A stretch of DNA of 64,000 bases from Micavibrio sp. UBA7689 (GCA_002482805.1 DLGR01000019.1:1-64000), one strand, 5' to 3'. Numbered from the stretch's first letter, positions 7,166 through 16,543 are shown. Translations and numbers: made by a program. The notes: a model not told the origin generated them from the letters alone.

Positions 7166-10045
7166 TTATTCAACCAGCTTGTTCCACCAGCCCTTTTTCT
7201 TTTCTTCGGGGGCTTGGTTGACCTTCTCGTAATCCCTTGGCGCCGGCGCCTCGTTGCCTCTGCGATCGTTGGAGGGCGGCGTGGCACGCAACACGGGCGG
7301 CTCATAAGAAGAGGCCGGAGCGGCTGTCATGGGTGTGCTTTCGAAACGCGGACCAGCGTTGCCGGAATTTTCCTCGCGTGGTGCGCGGGGCGGGCGATCT
7401 CCTTGGGGTCTTTCACCTTCAGGGCGGTCTCCGCCATTGCGCCCGCGGCCACGTCCACGCCCGCCGCGTCTGCGGCGTTGGCCGCCTTCACGGTTTCCGT
7501 CGCGTGGTGCGCCTTCGCGCGGTTCACGGTTGCCTCGATTGTCATCACGTCCTTCTTCGGAATCGGATGGAATGCGGTTGCCGATGGATTCATCGCCGTC
7601 TTCACCGCCTACAAAATCATGCGGCGTAGCGGCAGCGTTTTCACGCGGGCCACCTTCGTTGCGGCCACGGCCACGACCGCCGCGACGTCCGCGGCGACGG
7701 CGTTGACCGTCAGGTCCACGATCACCTTCGGAACGGGGGCCGCGTTCATTGTTACGTTCGGAGAAACGGCCTTCGTTGGATTGGGGTTGTGCACCCTCTT
7801 CGCCTTCATCCTCATCTTCGGGAATGTATTCGCCTTCGTTTTCGAAATCGCCCTCTTCCACCGCGACGGTTCTGATACCTTCACTCGGTTTGGGTGTCAT
7901 CGAACGCGATGCGCCTTCGAGTTTGTAATGCGATGTCGACATGGTTTCGTCGGTTTCGATCAGAACTTCAAAACCATAACGGGCTTCGATGTCGTTCAAA
8001 ATCTTGCGCTTGTGGTTCATGATGTAAAGCGCGACCGAAGGGGCCATAGTCAGATGGATTTCGTTCGATTTGCCTTTGATGCCTTCGACTTCCAGAGCGC
8101 GGACGATCGAGATGGCGGAGAAGTCGAGCGTTTTGACATGGCCCGTCCCCGAACAATGCGCACAGATTTCCTGTTGCGCTTCAGCGAGTGACGGATTCAA
8201 ACGTTGGCGGGATAATTCCAGCAGACCGAAAGAAGAAATGCGGCCTACCTGAATGCGCGCGCGGTCCGAAGACAGAGCGTCACGTAAACGTTGTTCGACT
8301 TTGCGGTTGTTACGGCGGTCTTCCATATCGATAAAGTCGACCACGACCAGACCACCCAAGTCACGAAGACGGAGCTGGCGGGCCAGTTCGTCTGCAGCTT
8401 CGATGTTGGTTTTAAGTGCCGTATCTTCAATATGGCGTTCTTTTGTTGCGCGGCCGGAGTTGACGTCGATAGACACCAAAGCTTCCGTCGGGTTGATAAC
8501 GAGGTAGCCGCCCGATTTCAGATTAACCGTCGGTTCGCCGATATCGGCAATCTGGTTTTCCACGCCGAATTTGTGGAACAAGGGCAAACGATCGCTCTTA
8601 TATTCCTGAACATTCTTGGCGTGCGAAGGCATGAGCATTTTCATGAATTCGCGTGCGTTTTTAAATCCTTCTTCGCCGGAGACATAGACGGATTCGATAT
8701 CGCGCGAATACAAATCGCGGATGGCGCGTTTGATCAGATTGCCTTCTTCATAGATGAGAGCAGGCGCAACCGATTTGAGTGTGTGTTCACGAATGGTGTT
8801 CCAAAGGCGCGTCAGGTAATCCAGATCGCGTTTGATTTCGACCTTCGTGCGCGTCACGCCTGCGGTACGCAGGATAACCGACATTCCCTCAGGGACTGAG
8901 AGATCGTCCAGCATTTCCTTCATGCGTTTACGGTCTTTGAACGAAGCGATCTTGCGGGATACGCCGCCGCCGCGAGGGGAATTCGGCATCAGAACACAGT
9001 AACGGCCCGGCATGGAAAGATAGGTCGTAACCGCCGCGCCCTTGTTACCGCGCTCTTCCTTGGAAACCTGGATGAGCATGATCTGGCCGCGCTTGATGAC
9101 TTCTTGAATTTTATACGACTTGCGCATGTTGAAACGGAACGGACGGTCACCGTCCACGCCGTCGCCGCCAACGGATTCAACCGAATGGTCATCGCGTTCG
9201 TGACGACCGCGTCCACCGCCATGTCTGCCGCCGCGTCCACCTTGCCTGCCACGACCACGGCCGCGATCACGTCCGCCGCGTCCACGACCGCCTTCACGGG
9301 GCGCGCGTGCTTCGGAACCTTCTTGCGGACCCTCTTCACCTTCATTTTGCCGAGCGGAAACTTCGTCGGAATCGTCTTCGGAGGATTCATCACCCTCTTC
9401 ATCGTCTTCTTCGTCGGAATCATCTTCATCGGATTCATCGGAATCGTCTTCATCCGAAGATTGCTCTTCCTCTGCTTCATGTTCTTCTTCGACAATAGGG
9501 CCACGCAAGACATCGGATGGCGCATCCATCGCGATCGGTGCGCGGTATCCATCTTCTTCTGTCTCTTCTTCGGATGAGGATTCTTCGCTCTCATCTTCAG
9601 CTTCGATCAAGGGCTGGTCTTCGCCGCCGACTTCGGTGATGGCTTCAACTTCTTCGTCTTCGTCATCTTCTTCGACGACCGGAGCGGCTTCGCCTGCTTC
9701 GGCTGCTTGCTCGATGGCGGCTTCTTGCTTCTCCATCACTTCGTCATGCTCTTCTAGCTCGGCCATTTGGGCCGCCAGAAGCGCTTCGCGGTCAGCGACA
9801 GGGATGCGGAAATAATCGGGGTGTATCTCAGAGAACGGCAAAAAGCCGTGACGGTTGCCGCCGAAATTGACAAAGGCAGCCTGCAACGAGGGTTCGACCC
9901 GCGTTACTTTGGCCAGAAAGACGGACCCTTTAAGTTGTTTGCGGACTTTGCTTTCGTAATCGAATTCGACCAGACGCTGTCCATCAACGACGGCAACCCG
10001 TGTCTCTTCAGAATGGGTTGCGTCAATCAACATAGTTTTAGGCAT
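7166..10045 (-). CDS. rne: Ribonuclease E
   Basis: Endoribonuclease that starts mRNA decay and processes rRNA; scaffold of the degradosome. 959 residues from the MPKTMLIDAT start at 10045, which has a GGAGG site; the open frame extends 24 codons further but those are leader. An S1 domain starts near residue 38 and is interrupted (about 95-305) by a very acidic Glu/Asp/Ser stretch and an RGG-rich stretch. The catalytic core follows, with SIDVNSGRATKE and VVVDFIDMEDRRN carrying the metal-binding Asp residues. The Zn-link motif is CAHC. The C-terminal third is disordered Arg/Gly/Glu-rich and ends in the conserved KKGWWNKLVE. Confidence 0.95.
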   Translation of the reverse strand: MPKTMLIDATHSEETRVAVVDGQRLVEFDYESKVRKQLKGSVFLAKVTRVEPSLQAAFVNFGGNRHGFLPFSEIHPDYFRIPVADREALLAAQMAELEEHDEVMEKQEAAIEQAAEAGEAAPVVEEDDEDEEVEAITEVGGEDQPLIEAEDESEESSSEEETEEDGYRAPIAMDAPSDVLRGPIVEEEHEAEEEQSSDEDDSDESDEDDSDEEDDEEGDESSEDDSDEVSARQNEGEEGPQEGSEARAPREGGRGRGGRDRGRGRGRQGGRGGRHGGGRGRHERDDHSVESVGGDGVDGDRPFRFNMRKSYKIQEVIKRGQIMLIQVSKEERGNKGAAVTTYLSMPGRYCVLMPNSPRGGGVSRKIASFKDRKRMKEMLDDLSVPEGMSVILRTAGVTRTKVEIKRDLDYLTRLWNTIREHTLKSVAPALIYEEGNLIKRAIRDLYSRDIESVYVSGEEGFKNAREFMKMLMPSHAKNVQEYKSDRLPLFHKFGVENQIADIGEPTVNLKSGGYLVINPTEALVSIDVNSGRATKERHIEDTALKTNIEAADELARQLRLRDLGGLVVVDFIDMEDRRNNRKVEQRLRDALSSDRARIQVGRISSFGLLELSRQRLNPSLAEAQQEICAHCSGTGHVKTLDFSAISIVRALEVEGIKGKSNEIHLTMAPSVALYIMNHKRKILNDIEARYGFEVLIETDETMSTSHYKLEGASRSMTPKPSEGIRTVAVEEGDFENEGEYIPEDEDEGEEGAQPQSNEGRFSERNNERGPRSEGDRGPDGQRRRRGRRGGRGRGRNEGGPRENAAATPHDFVGGEDGDESIGNRIPSDSEEGRDDNRGNREPREGAPRDGNREGGQRRRRGGRGRGRGRNGGDRPEGERPQGDRPPRAPREENSGNAGPRFESTPMTAAPASSYEPPVLRATPPSNDRRGNEAPAPRDYEKVNQAPEEKKKGWWNKLVE

Positions 10046-10130
10046 GGAATATCCTCCAAGCGCAGCTGCCCGAAATCCCCCGGGCGACCTATGGAGGAAG
10101 AAGGCGCATGGCGCCAAAAATTAAATGGAA

Positions 10131-10258
10131 GATAGGCCTGATCCTGCCTTAATACGGTAACGGCTTAGCCAACCAAAATCTGTCTCGGTCGGCCCCTTCA
10201 TGCGTAATCGCCGGCATCATGCTCAGGCGAGAGGACCTATCTTTTATTACCGTGGCAG
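10131..10258 (-). promoter_or_regulatory. Folded leader region of rne, with crossing helices
   Basis: Lies 86-213 bp upstream of the rne start. Helix 1 pairs GATAGGCC(TGA) at 10131-10141 with TCAGGC at 10223-10228 and GGACCTATC at 10233-10241. Helix 2 pairs CTGCC and ACGGTAA (10144-10148, 10154-10160) with TTACCGT and GGCAG (10247-10258). The two helices cross in order, so they form a pseudoknot or are alternatives. RNase E commonly autoregulates through its 5' leader, which fits. A separate RNA on the + strand ending in CTTTT at 10241 cannot be excluded. Confidence 0.45.
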
Positions 10259-10566
10259 CCAGCGAAACCTTTTAAATCAAATAATTAGTAACAACTGCTT
10301 GGCCGCGACGGGTCGCTTAAGAAGGACATTACACAGATAGAAGTTAATATACAATGACCTTTTAAATTCCATAAGAAATAACATGGTCGGTAATGAGGAC
10401 CAGCAAGGCAAATTAAAGCGGGATGACACAACCGCAAATACCTTAAGAAAATGGGTACTCGTTTTTTATGCGTATTGCAGATGCCGAAAATTTTGCATTT
10501 CAAAGTACGTTGCAAACTCTTCGCTTCCTTGTATCCTGTAGTCCCTAAGGTTTACGGAATCAAATT
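10259..10566 (+). promoter_or_regulatory. Intergenic region upstream of the amidase, with a candidate promoter at 10510-10537
   Basis: About 300 bp without a gene. A plausible sigma-70-like promoter is TTGCAA (10510-10515), 16 bp, TATCCT (10532-10537), 30 bp before the GTG start. The rest probably carries the rne promoter on the - strand; no clear boxes were identified. Confidence 0.4.
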
Positions 10567-11832
10567 GTGACGCGTTTTTTTGCTCTCTTCCTCGCTGTTT
10601 TTCTATTTTCCGCCGTTTTGTTCCAAAACGCCAGTGTGGCCGCCGATCTAAGCGTGAATTCGATGCGTATCGGAACGCACCCGGAAAAGACGCGTATCGT
10701 CATTGAGCTCTCCCGAAAGGCGGATTTTCGCGCTTTCCTGCTTCACAACCCGGAGCGTCTCGTAATAGACCTTCCGGCCTTTGACTGGCGGGCGAATTTA
10801 CCCGCATCAAACAATGGAAGCTTGGTAGGTGCCATTCGTAATGGAGTGCTCCAGCCAGGTATTTCAAGGATTGTTGTAGACCTTAAAGATGATGTTGATC
10901 TTAAAAGTGCTTTCTTTCTGCCAGCCGGACCCAATATTTCGGACCGTGTCGTAATTGACATTGTTAGGGCGAATGGCGGCTACGATCCTTCAAAAGACCG
11001 TATGTTTGGCACACTTAATGCAAAAGGGGGAGGACAGGCCCCGCAAAATAATCCGGCGCATGTTCTGACGCCGCCATCCAAACCCTACGCTTCCGAAACT
11101 GCCGCGCCTCCACCGCCTGCACCATCGAAAGGCCCTAAGCCCGTGATTGTCATCGATGCAGGCCATGGCGGCGATGACCCCGGCGCGGTCGCCCATAACG
11201 GTTCAAAAGAAAAAACTGTCACGCTGGCCGCAGCCCAGGAATTGAAAAAACAATTGGAGGCAACGGGCCGCTATCGCGTCTACCTCACCCGCGGCAGCGA
11301 CACTTTTATCAAGTTGCAGGAACGCGTGAAGATCGGCCGTAAGCACGAAGCGGATTTATTCATCTCGTTGCACGCGGATTCCATCGACAAGCCGGGTGTG
11401 AGCGGCGCCTCCATCTACACGCTGTCCAACACCGCCTCGGACGCCCAAACAGAAAAACTCGCAGCACGTGAAAACCAAGCGGATTTGATAGCCGGCGTGG
11501 ATCTGAGCCACGAGGACAAACAGGTTGCCAATATTTTGATCGACCTCGCCATGCGCGATACGATGAACCAAGCCAAATTTTTTGCCAACACGGTGGTGAA
11601 ACAGGCGAACAACAAAGGCATCAAGCTTTTGGACAAACCCCACCGCTATGCAGGTTTTGCCGTTTTGAAAGCCCCCGACGTTCCGTCTGTGCTGATCGAA
11701 ATGGGATTTATGTCTAATAGAAAAGAATCCACCCAGTTGGCTTCGCCCGAGTACCGCAAGAAACTCGTGGGTGCCATAGTTTCAGGCATTGATACCTATT
11801 TTACCAAAATTCAAAAGAACGGGCAGGACTAG
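10567..11832 (+). CDS. amiC: N-acetylmuramoyl-L-alanine amidase (AmiC-like, AMIN + Amidase_3)
   Basis: Periplasmic zinc amidase that splits septal peptidoglycan during daughter-cell separation. 421 residues with a GTG start, a signal peptide ending near residue 26 (SVAA), an AMIN targeting domain to about 140, a Pro/Ala linker, then the catalytic domain. Zinc and catalytic motifs are visible: IDAGHGGDDPGA from about residue 195, FISLHADS near 267, and VLIEMGFMSN near 376. The AMIN domain argues for septal localisation. Activators of the EnvC/NlpD type are not in the window. Confidence 0.95.
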   Translation: MTRFFALFLAVFLFSAVLFQNASVAADLSVNSMRIGTHPEKTRIVIELSRKADFRAFLLHNPERLVIDLPAFDWRANLPASNNGSLVGAIRNGVLQPGISRIVVDLKDDVDLKSAFFLPAGPNISDRVVIDIVRANGGYDPSKDRMFGTLNAKGGGQAPQNNPAHVLTPPSKPYASETAAPPPPAPSKGPKPVIVIDAGHGGDDPGAVAHNGSKEKTVTLAAAQELKKQLEATGRYRVYLTRGSDTFIKLQERVKIGRKHEADLFISLHADSIDKPGVSGASIYTLSNTASDAQTEKLAARENQADLIAGVDLSHEDKQVANILIDLAMRDTMNQAKFFANTVVKQANNKGIKLLDKPHRYAGFAVLKAPDVPSVLIEMGFMSNRKESTQLASPEYRKKLVGAIVSGIDTYFTKIQKNGQD

Positions 11833-12011
11833 TTCAAAGCCCCTTCGGCGTGACAAATATGCCGAAAGCACTTGAAAACCCTAAAAAATTTTAAAAAGGG
11901 GGCTTACAAGCCGAAAATCCTATTGTATAACGGCTTAGATTTACCAGTTGCGGGGAGCTCGTCTTTCCAAGGTGGGATTTCGAATTTTCTAGAAAATGAA
12001 GGAAATATAAA

Positions 12012-12209
12012 ATGACGAAACTTCTTATGAATGTACTGTTCTTGGCTTCCGTTGTTGGCGTTGCTGCTTGCTCCGCTACGGGCACGTCCCAAACGGATGA
12101 AACGCTGACGCAAGCTCCTTACGCTGAAGAGCGCACGGTTGGCAATGCTCCGGCACAAGAATCCGTTCAGTCCGCTGAACCTGTTTTCGAAAGCCGCCAA
12201 GTTAAGTAA
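12012..12209 (+). CDS. Small predicted lipoprotein
   Basis: 65 residues: a short signal peptide with lipobox VAAC, then a polar Thr/Glu/Ala-rich tail with no fold motif. A GAAGGAAATATAAA ribosome site precedes the ATG and a strong terminator follows, so it is a single-gene unit. The 179 bp upstream hold no other gene. Function unknown; short lipoproteins like this are common envelope components. Confidence 0.75.
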   Translation: MTKLLMNVLFLASVVGVAACSATGTSQTDETLTQAPYAEERTVGNAPAQESVQSAEPVFESRQVK

Positions 12210-12237
12210 TTAACTTAGCCATTCGAGGCAAAGATTT

Positions 12238-12272
12238 GGCTGTCTGCTAATGTGCAGACAGCCTTTTCTTTT
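12238..12272 (+). terminator. Terminator of the small lipoprotein gene
   Basis: GGCTGTCTGC and GCAGACAGCC form a perfect 10-bp stem with a 6-base loop, followed by TTTTCTTTT. Confidence 0.92.
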
Positions 12273-12299
12273 GGCCAAAATACAGGGATAATCAAGGGC

Positions 12300-12599
12300 A
12301 TGAACGCCAAGACTTTTATCATCCGCCTAGTAGGACTTTTCATGATCGCTGTGGCAGGTGGTTATTTGTACGCCATCACATTCCACGGATTGCAGGCGTT
12401 CGGTTTGATGCCTGCAGAAGGTGCGGAACAAGCATATGGAACAATTCTTACCAGCAAGGCTTCATTCGTTTGGATGGGCAGTGTCGCTCTTGCCTTCATA
12501 TCCATCTTCATCAAAGAAAGCTGGCGCTATGTTTTTTATGCAAGCCCGCTGCTCGCACCAGCGCTTTTTGCGGTCATCTTCACACTGACACAAAGATAA
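12300..12599 (+). CDS. Small membrane protein, unknown function
   Basis: 99 residues, with three hydrophobic segments (about 8-28, 55-72, 78-96). The start at 12300 follows an AAGGG site; the longer open frame begins inside the upstream terminator and is rejected. No family recognised. A bidirectional terminator follows directly. Confidence 0.65.
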   Translation: MNAKTFIIRLVGLFMIAVAGGYLYAITFHGLQAFGLMPAEGAEQAYGTILTSKASFVWMGSVALAFISIFIKESWRYVFYASPLLAPALFAVIFTLTQR

Positions 12600-12624
12600 A
12601 AAAGGCCGGATGATCCGGCCTTTT
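12600..12624. terminator. Bidirectional terminator
   Basis: AAAAGGCCGGA, TGA loop, TCCGGCCTTTT. It serves both the small membrane gene (+) and the L,D-transpeptidase (-), whose stop codon is at 12630. Confidence 0.88.
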
Positions 12625-12629
12625 GCTTA

Positions 12630-13778
12630 TTACTGGTTGAAATTCTTCTTCGGACGATTGGGCGTTGTAACGGTTTCGACCGTTACTTCGTTTATCGCGG
12701 TTTTGGTTGCGCCCATACCATAAACTTCGCTTTTCTTTGCAACGCGTTTGGCGTTTTGCTCCTTGAGCTGAACCTTTTTCTTTTCGATAAAGACTTTGTC
12801 TTCGGCATCAACCTGTTTCAGCTGTTCTTCGGTTTCATCTTTCACATGTTGCCCCTTACCGCCTTTACGGTCCAGAACGGCAACGGGATAACCGCGATGT
12901 TCACGTACCGCTTTGCGCACCGCTTCCCAATCGATGTTGTCGGCGAGAGTACCGGCTTTCGCTGTGATACGTTTCATGTCGGCGGCTGTGATTTCGTAAG
13001 ACATCAATTCGCCCGTTTGTTCGATACGCAGGGATTGTTCCTGCGTCGGTGACACTTCGACATACATCTTGTTTTCGATCCAGCCCACTTTCACGGGTTG
13101 ATCGACGACCGTCACTTTCGTGCCGACAGGAACGCGCGAATATATGTCACGGATCGCCTCGGGATACATGCGGATACAGCCCGATGAGGCGCGACGTCCG
13201 ATAGCATAAGGTTTGTTGGTGCCGTGGATACGGTATTGGTCCCAACCCAGATAAAGGGCATGCGTGCCCATCGGATTATCAGGCCCCGGCGGATAAAACG
13301 GCTTCAAGGTAGGGTCTTCTTTCAGCATACGGGGCGTAGGCGTCCACGAGGGACCTTCCTTCTTGCTGATGATGGTGGTCGAACCTATCGGCGTGTTCAA
13401 ACCTTCGCGGCCAGGGCTGATTGAATAGACCAAAGGCGCGCCGCCGGATTTTTGGAACAGGTACAATTTCATTTCAGGCAGGTTGATGACGACACCGGAA
13501 CGCGGTGCATCGGGCAACAGTGATTGCGTAGGCAAGACAACGCGTGCGCCTTCACCGGGGATCCAAGGATCCAGCGTCGGGTTCGCGGCGCGCATTTCCA
13601 CAAATCCAAGACCGTGCTTACGCGCTAGGTGGACCAGCGTGTCTTCATAAGAAGCACGATACACTTCCATCTTGCCGACATAGTCCTTGTCGAACGTTGC
13701 AGGCGCGGCGTTAGCCAAGGGCGCGAACGCGATAAAGGCGGTTGCAAGAAGCGGGAGGAAGCGTGTGGTTTTCATCAT
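12630..13778 (-). CDS. L,D-transpeptidase (YkuD family) with N-terminal LysM-like domain
   Basis: Periplasmic enzyme making 3-3 peptidoglycan crosslinks or attaching proteins to the wall. 382 residues with a signal peptide to about residue 24. A LysM-like segment (YEDTLVHLARKHGLGFVEMRAANP) leads to the YkuD domain, which has YRIHGTNKPYAIG and the catalytic RASSGCIRMYPEAI with the nucleophile Cys. The C-terminal 100 residues are charged and not recognised. The start lies 3 bp after the icd stop, so the two genes are probably co-transcribed. Confidence 0.93.
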   Translation of the reverse strand: MMKTTRFLPLLATAFIAFAPLANAAPATFDKDYVGKMEVYRASYEDTLVHLARKHGLGFVEMRAANPTLDPWIPGEGARVVLPTQSLLPDAPRSGVVINLPEMKLYLFQKSGGAPLVYSISPGREGLNTPIGSTTIISKKEGPSWTPTPRMLKEDPTLKPFYPPGPDNPMGTHALYLGWDQYRIHGTNKPYAIGRRASSGCIRMYPEAIRDIYSRVPVGTKVTVVDQPVKVGWIENKMYVEVSPTQEQSLRIEQTGELMSYEITAADMKRITAKAGTLADNIDWEAVRKAVREHRGYPVAVLDRKGGKGQHVKDETEEQLKQVDAEDKVFIEKKKVQLKEQNAKRVAKKSEVYGMGATKTAINEVTVETVTTPNRPKKNFNQ

Positions 13779-13781
13779 ATT

Positions 13782-14993
13782 TTAAGCCAGTTTCTGTGCG
13801 AGATTTTGGGCGACCTTGTCCATAAAAGCACCGGTTGTCAAGAACGGTTGGTCCTTGCCGATAAGTGTAGCCAAGTCTTTTGTCATAGAGCCAGATTCGA
13901 CTGTATCCACGCAAGCCTTTTCGAGACTTTCGGCGAATTTTATGAGCGCAGTGTTGCCGTCAAACTTGCCGCGGTATTTAAGCCCTTGAGTCCACGCGAA
14001 AATGGAGGCGATAGGGTTGGTCGATGTCTCTTTTCCCTTCTGATGTTCGCGGTAATGGCGCGTCACGGTTCCGTGCGCGGCTTCCGCCTCCACGATCTGC
14101 CCGTCGGGCGTGAGCAGCACGGAGGTCATCAGACCCAGCGAGCCATAGCCTTGTGCTACCACATCGGATTGCACGTCGCCGTCATAGTTTTTGCAGGCCC
14201 AGACAAAGCCGCCCGAAGATTTCACGGCGAATGCCACCATGTCGTCAATAAGGCGGTGTTCGTACCAGAGTTTTTTCTTCTCAAATTCCGCCTTGAATTC
14301 CTCGTCGTAGATTTTCTGGAAGATGTCCATGAACTTGCCGTCATAGGCCTTCAGGATCGTGTTCTTCGTTGAAAGATAGACGGGGTAATTGCGAGCAAGG
14401 CCATAGTTAAAACACGCGCGGGCAAAACCGATGATGGATTCATCGACATTGTACATTCCCATGGCAACGCCCGGGCCTTTGAAATCGAACACTTCGAAGG
14501 TTTGCTTTTCACCATTTATTGGTTCATACACCAGCGTTAGTTTGCCGGGTCCGGGAATTTTCAAATCGGTCGCTTTGTATTGATCGCCGAACGCATGACG
14601 TCCCACAACCATCGGAGACGTCCATCCCGGCACATAACGGGGCACATTTTTGCAGACGATGGGTTCACGGAACACGGTGCCGTCGAGAATATTGCGGATG
14701 GTACCGTTCGGGGACTTCCACATCTTTTTGAGATTGAATTCCTTCACGCGACCTTCGTCGGGCGTGATGGTGGCACATTTCACGCCGACACGGTGTTTCT
14801 TGATAGCTTCCGCCGCCTCGACGGTAACTTTATCTTCGGTCGCGTCGCGGTTTTCGATGCCGAGATCGAAATATTTCAGGTCGATATCGAGATAGGGATG
14901 GATGAGTTTTTCCTTGATCATCGCCCAGATGATGCGCGTCATTTCATCGCCGTCGATTTCAACGACCGGATTGTCTACCTTTATCTTGGACAT
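13782..14993 (-). CDS. icd: NADP-dependent isocitrate dehydrogenase (eukaryote-like dimeric type)
   Basis: TCA cycle enzyme: isocitrate + NADP+ to 2-oxoglutarate + CO2 + NADPH. 403 residues from MSKIKVDNPVVEIDGDEMTR; ten extra in-frame codons upstream are not needed. Substrate and cofactor motifs include KSPNGTIRNILDGTVFREP, the metal-binding Asp run in LIDDMVAF and YDGDVQSD, and AAHGTVTRHYREH. The type and length fit the NADP enzymes of alphaproteobacteria and mitochondria. Confidence 0.97.
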   Translation of the reverse strand: MSKIKVDNPVVEIDGDEMTRIIWAMIKEKLIHPYLDIDLKYFDLGIENRDATEDKVTVEAAEAIKKHRVGVKCATITPDEGRVKEFNLKKMWKSPNGTIRNILDGTVFREPIVCKNVPRYVPGWTSPMVVGRHAFGDQYKATDLKIPGPGKLTLVYEPINGEKQTFEVFDFKGPGVAMGMYNVDESIIGFARACFNYGLARNYPVYLSTKNTILKAYDGKFMDIFQKIYDEEFKAEFEKKKLWYEHRLIDDMVAFAVKSSGGFVWACKNYDGDVQSDVVAQGYGSLGLMTSVLLTPDGQIVEAEAAHGTVTRHYREHQKGKETSTNPIASIFAWTQGLKYRGKFDGNTALIKFAESLEKACVDTVESGSMTKDLATLIGKDQPFLTTGAFMDKVAQNLAQKLA

Positions 14994-15128
14994 GGTTCTC
15001 TTCCCCTTGAATGGATACTTCAAGATGGGGGGCGTGGACCTTCAAGTCAACCGCTATCCGAAGCAGTTTTCTTTACCCCTTCGTGATGCTATAGGTGGAT
15101 AAATTTCGCTTAAACCACGGAGCTTTTC

Positions 15129-15992
15129 ATGACCCAAACCCTGTTCAGGTTGTTCCTCCTGACCATTCTATGCGGCGGCGTTTTCACGACCATACTGCGC
15201 CCTGCATCAGCTCTTGAACACGACACCGTTTATGAACGGGTTATGAAAACAAAAACATTGCGCTGTGGTTACGCCGACTGGTCACCGTTTATCGTGATCG
15301 ACCCCAACACGGGTGCCGTCACCGGCGCAATGGTGGATATTGTCGAAGAAATGGGCAAACGCCTCGATATCAAGATCGAATGGACCGCATCGGTGGGATG
15401 GGGCGACATCACCACCGCCGCCAACAGCAGCAAGATCGATCTGTTCTGCAATACTGTCTGGACCGACAAGGCGCAATTGCAGAACATGAGTCTGACACGC
15501 CCCGTCTATTACAGTCCGACTTACGCTTTCGCACGCGCCGATGACAAACGCTTCGATAACAATTACGCCGCCATCAACGATGCCAAAACCAAAATCGTCG
15601 GGATCGATGGCGACACCGGTTACATCACGATGCAAAAATACTTCCCCAAAGCAACGATGGTCGCGCTGCCTTCCACATCGCAAACGGCGGAGCTTCCGCT
15701 TAACCTCGGCGCGAATAAAGCGGATATATTTTTGTCCGATATTTCATTCGTAGATGAATACAACAAAACCAATCCCGGAAAGATCAAACGTGTGGCGGGC
15801 AAGCCTTTGTTCATCATGAACGAAGTATTCGTGACGCGCGCGGGCGAACAGCAATTGATGAACGTGCTCGATACGGTTTTGCAAAGCCTGATCAATGAAG
15901 GCTTTATCGCGGACACGCTCAAAAAATACGAAGTGAATTCCAGCTTCGCGCCCGAGTCCGATGTAAAACTGCCGGAAAAACTTTACCAGTAG
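15129..15992 (+). CDS. Solute-binding protein, family 3 (amino-acid type)
   Basis: Periplasmic binding protein of polar amino acid ABC importers, 287 residues. Signal peptide to about residue 28 (PASA). The mature start KTKTLRCGYADWSPF and the lobe-swap segment KTKIVGIDGDTGYIT are typical of the SBP_bac_3 fold. No permease or ATPase is adjacent, so it may serve a distant transporter or act as a sensor. The substrate cannot be read from sequence. Confidence 0.85.
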   Translation: MTQTLFRLFLLTILCGGVFTTILRPASALEHDTVYERVMKTKTLRCGYADWSPFIVIDPNTGAVTGAMVDIVEEMGKRLDIKIEWTASVGWGDITTAANSSKIDLFCNTVWTDKAQLQNMSLTRPVYYSPTYAFARADDKRFDNNYAAINDAKTKIVGIDGDTGYITMQKYFPKATMVALPSTSQTAELPLNLGANKADIFLSDISFVDEYNKTNPGKIKRVAGKPLFIMNEVFVTRAGEQQLMNVLDTVLQSLINEGFIADTLKKYEVNSSFAPESDVKLPEKLYQ

Positions 15993-15995
15993 ATT

Positions 15996-16349
15996 TTAAG
16001 AAACGACCTTGAAGGTTCTGCGACCCACAATGCTTTCGCGCATGCTGTCTATTTCATCTTTCAAACGCCGGACGAAAGCATCGATTTTTTCGGATCGAAC
16101 AATTTCAACAGGACCATGCGCGCCTGGCGTTGTGGCGACAAAAAGGTTGCGATCCTGTCCGATACGGCGTTTCTCAACGGTGATAAGCGGCGTTTGCCCG
16201 GCTTCGGTACGAAAAGAAATACAGTAACGGCCTTGAATTTCCGTAAACGAAAAATCTCGGAACAGACCGGAATAAACATTCTGGCTGTAAATTTGAAAAA
16301 TCTGGCCGAATTCGTAACGGGTATAGCCGATTTTGGTAGCAAGGCTCAT
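15996..16349 (-). CDS. Hypothetical cytosolic protein
   Basis: 117 residues from MSLATKIGYTRYEFGQ; an ATG 17 codons upstream (16400) is the alternative and neither has a clear ribosome site. It looks like a small alpha/beta protein ending in a helix (EKIDAFVRRLKDEIDSMRES). Convergent with the binding-protein gene with 3 bp between stops. No family recognised. Confidence 0.6.
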   Translation of the reverse strand: MSLATKIGYTRYEFGQIFQIYSQNVYSGLFRDFSFTEIQGRYCISFRTEAGQTPLITVEKRRIGQDRNLFVATTPGAHGPVEIVRSEKIDAFVRRLKDEIDSMRESIVGRRTFKVVS

Positions 16350-16458
16350 GAATGCAATTCTAACAGGTAGACTTGAAGTTCCTGCACAAGATTCCGCCAT
16401 AAATCACATAATTTGGTCACAATTTACATAATATTATATTAAGTCATTGATATTAATA

Positions 16459-16487
16459 TATAATATTGTGGCAATTTGCGCCACAAT
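16459..16487 (+). promoter_or_regulatory. Promoter -10 with operator-like palindrome for the RTX gene
   Basis: TATAAT at 16459-16464 is followed directly by the inverted repeat ATTGTGGC-N7-GCCACAAT (16465-16487), covering the expected start point. A repressor bound there would block initiation. The 5' leader to the ATG at 16544 is about 70 bases, with a GGGGGAA ribosome site. No convincing -35 is seen, so an activator may be needed. Confidence 0.5.
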
Positions 16488-16543
16488 TCAAAAATCGCCT
16501 AACATTGAATTAGGGGAAACAATCTTTTTGGGGGAACAACATC

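Noticed and set aside
7127..8191. 354-residue open frame on the + strand opposite rne
   Set aside because: It mirrors the low-complexity Arg/Gly and Glu codons of rne and has no start signal or recognisable product.
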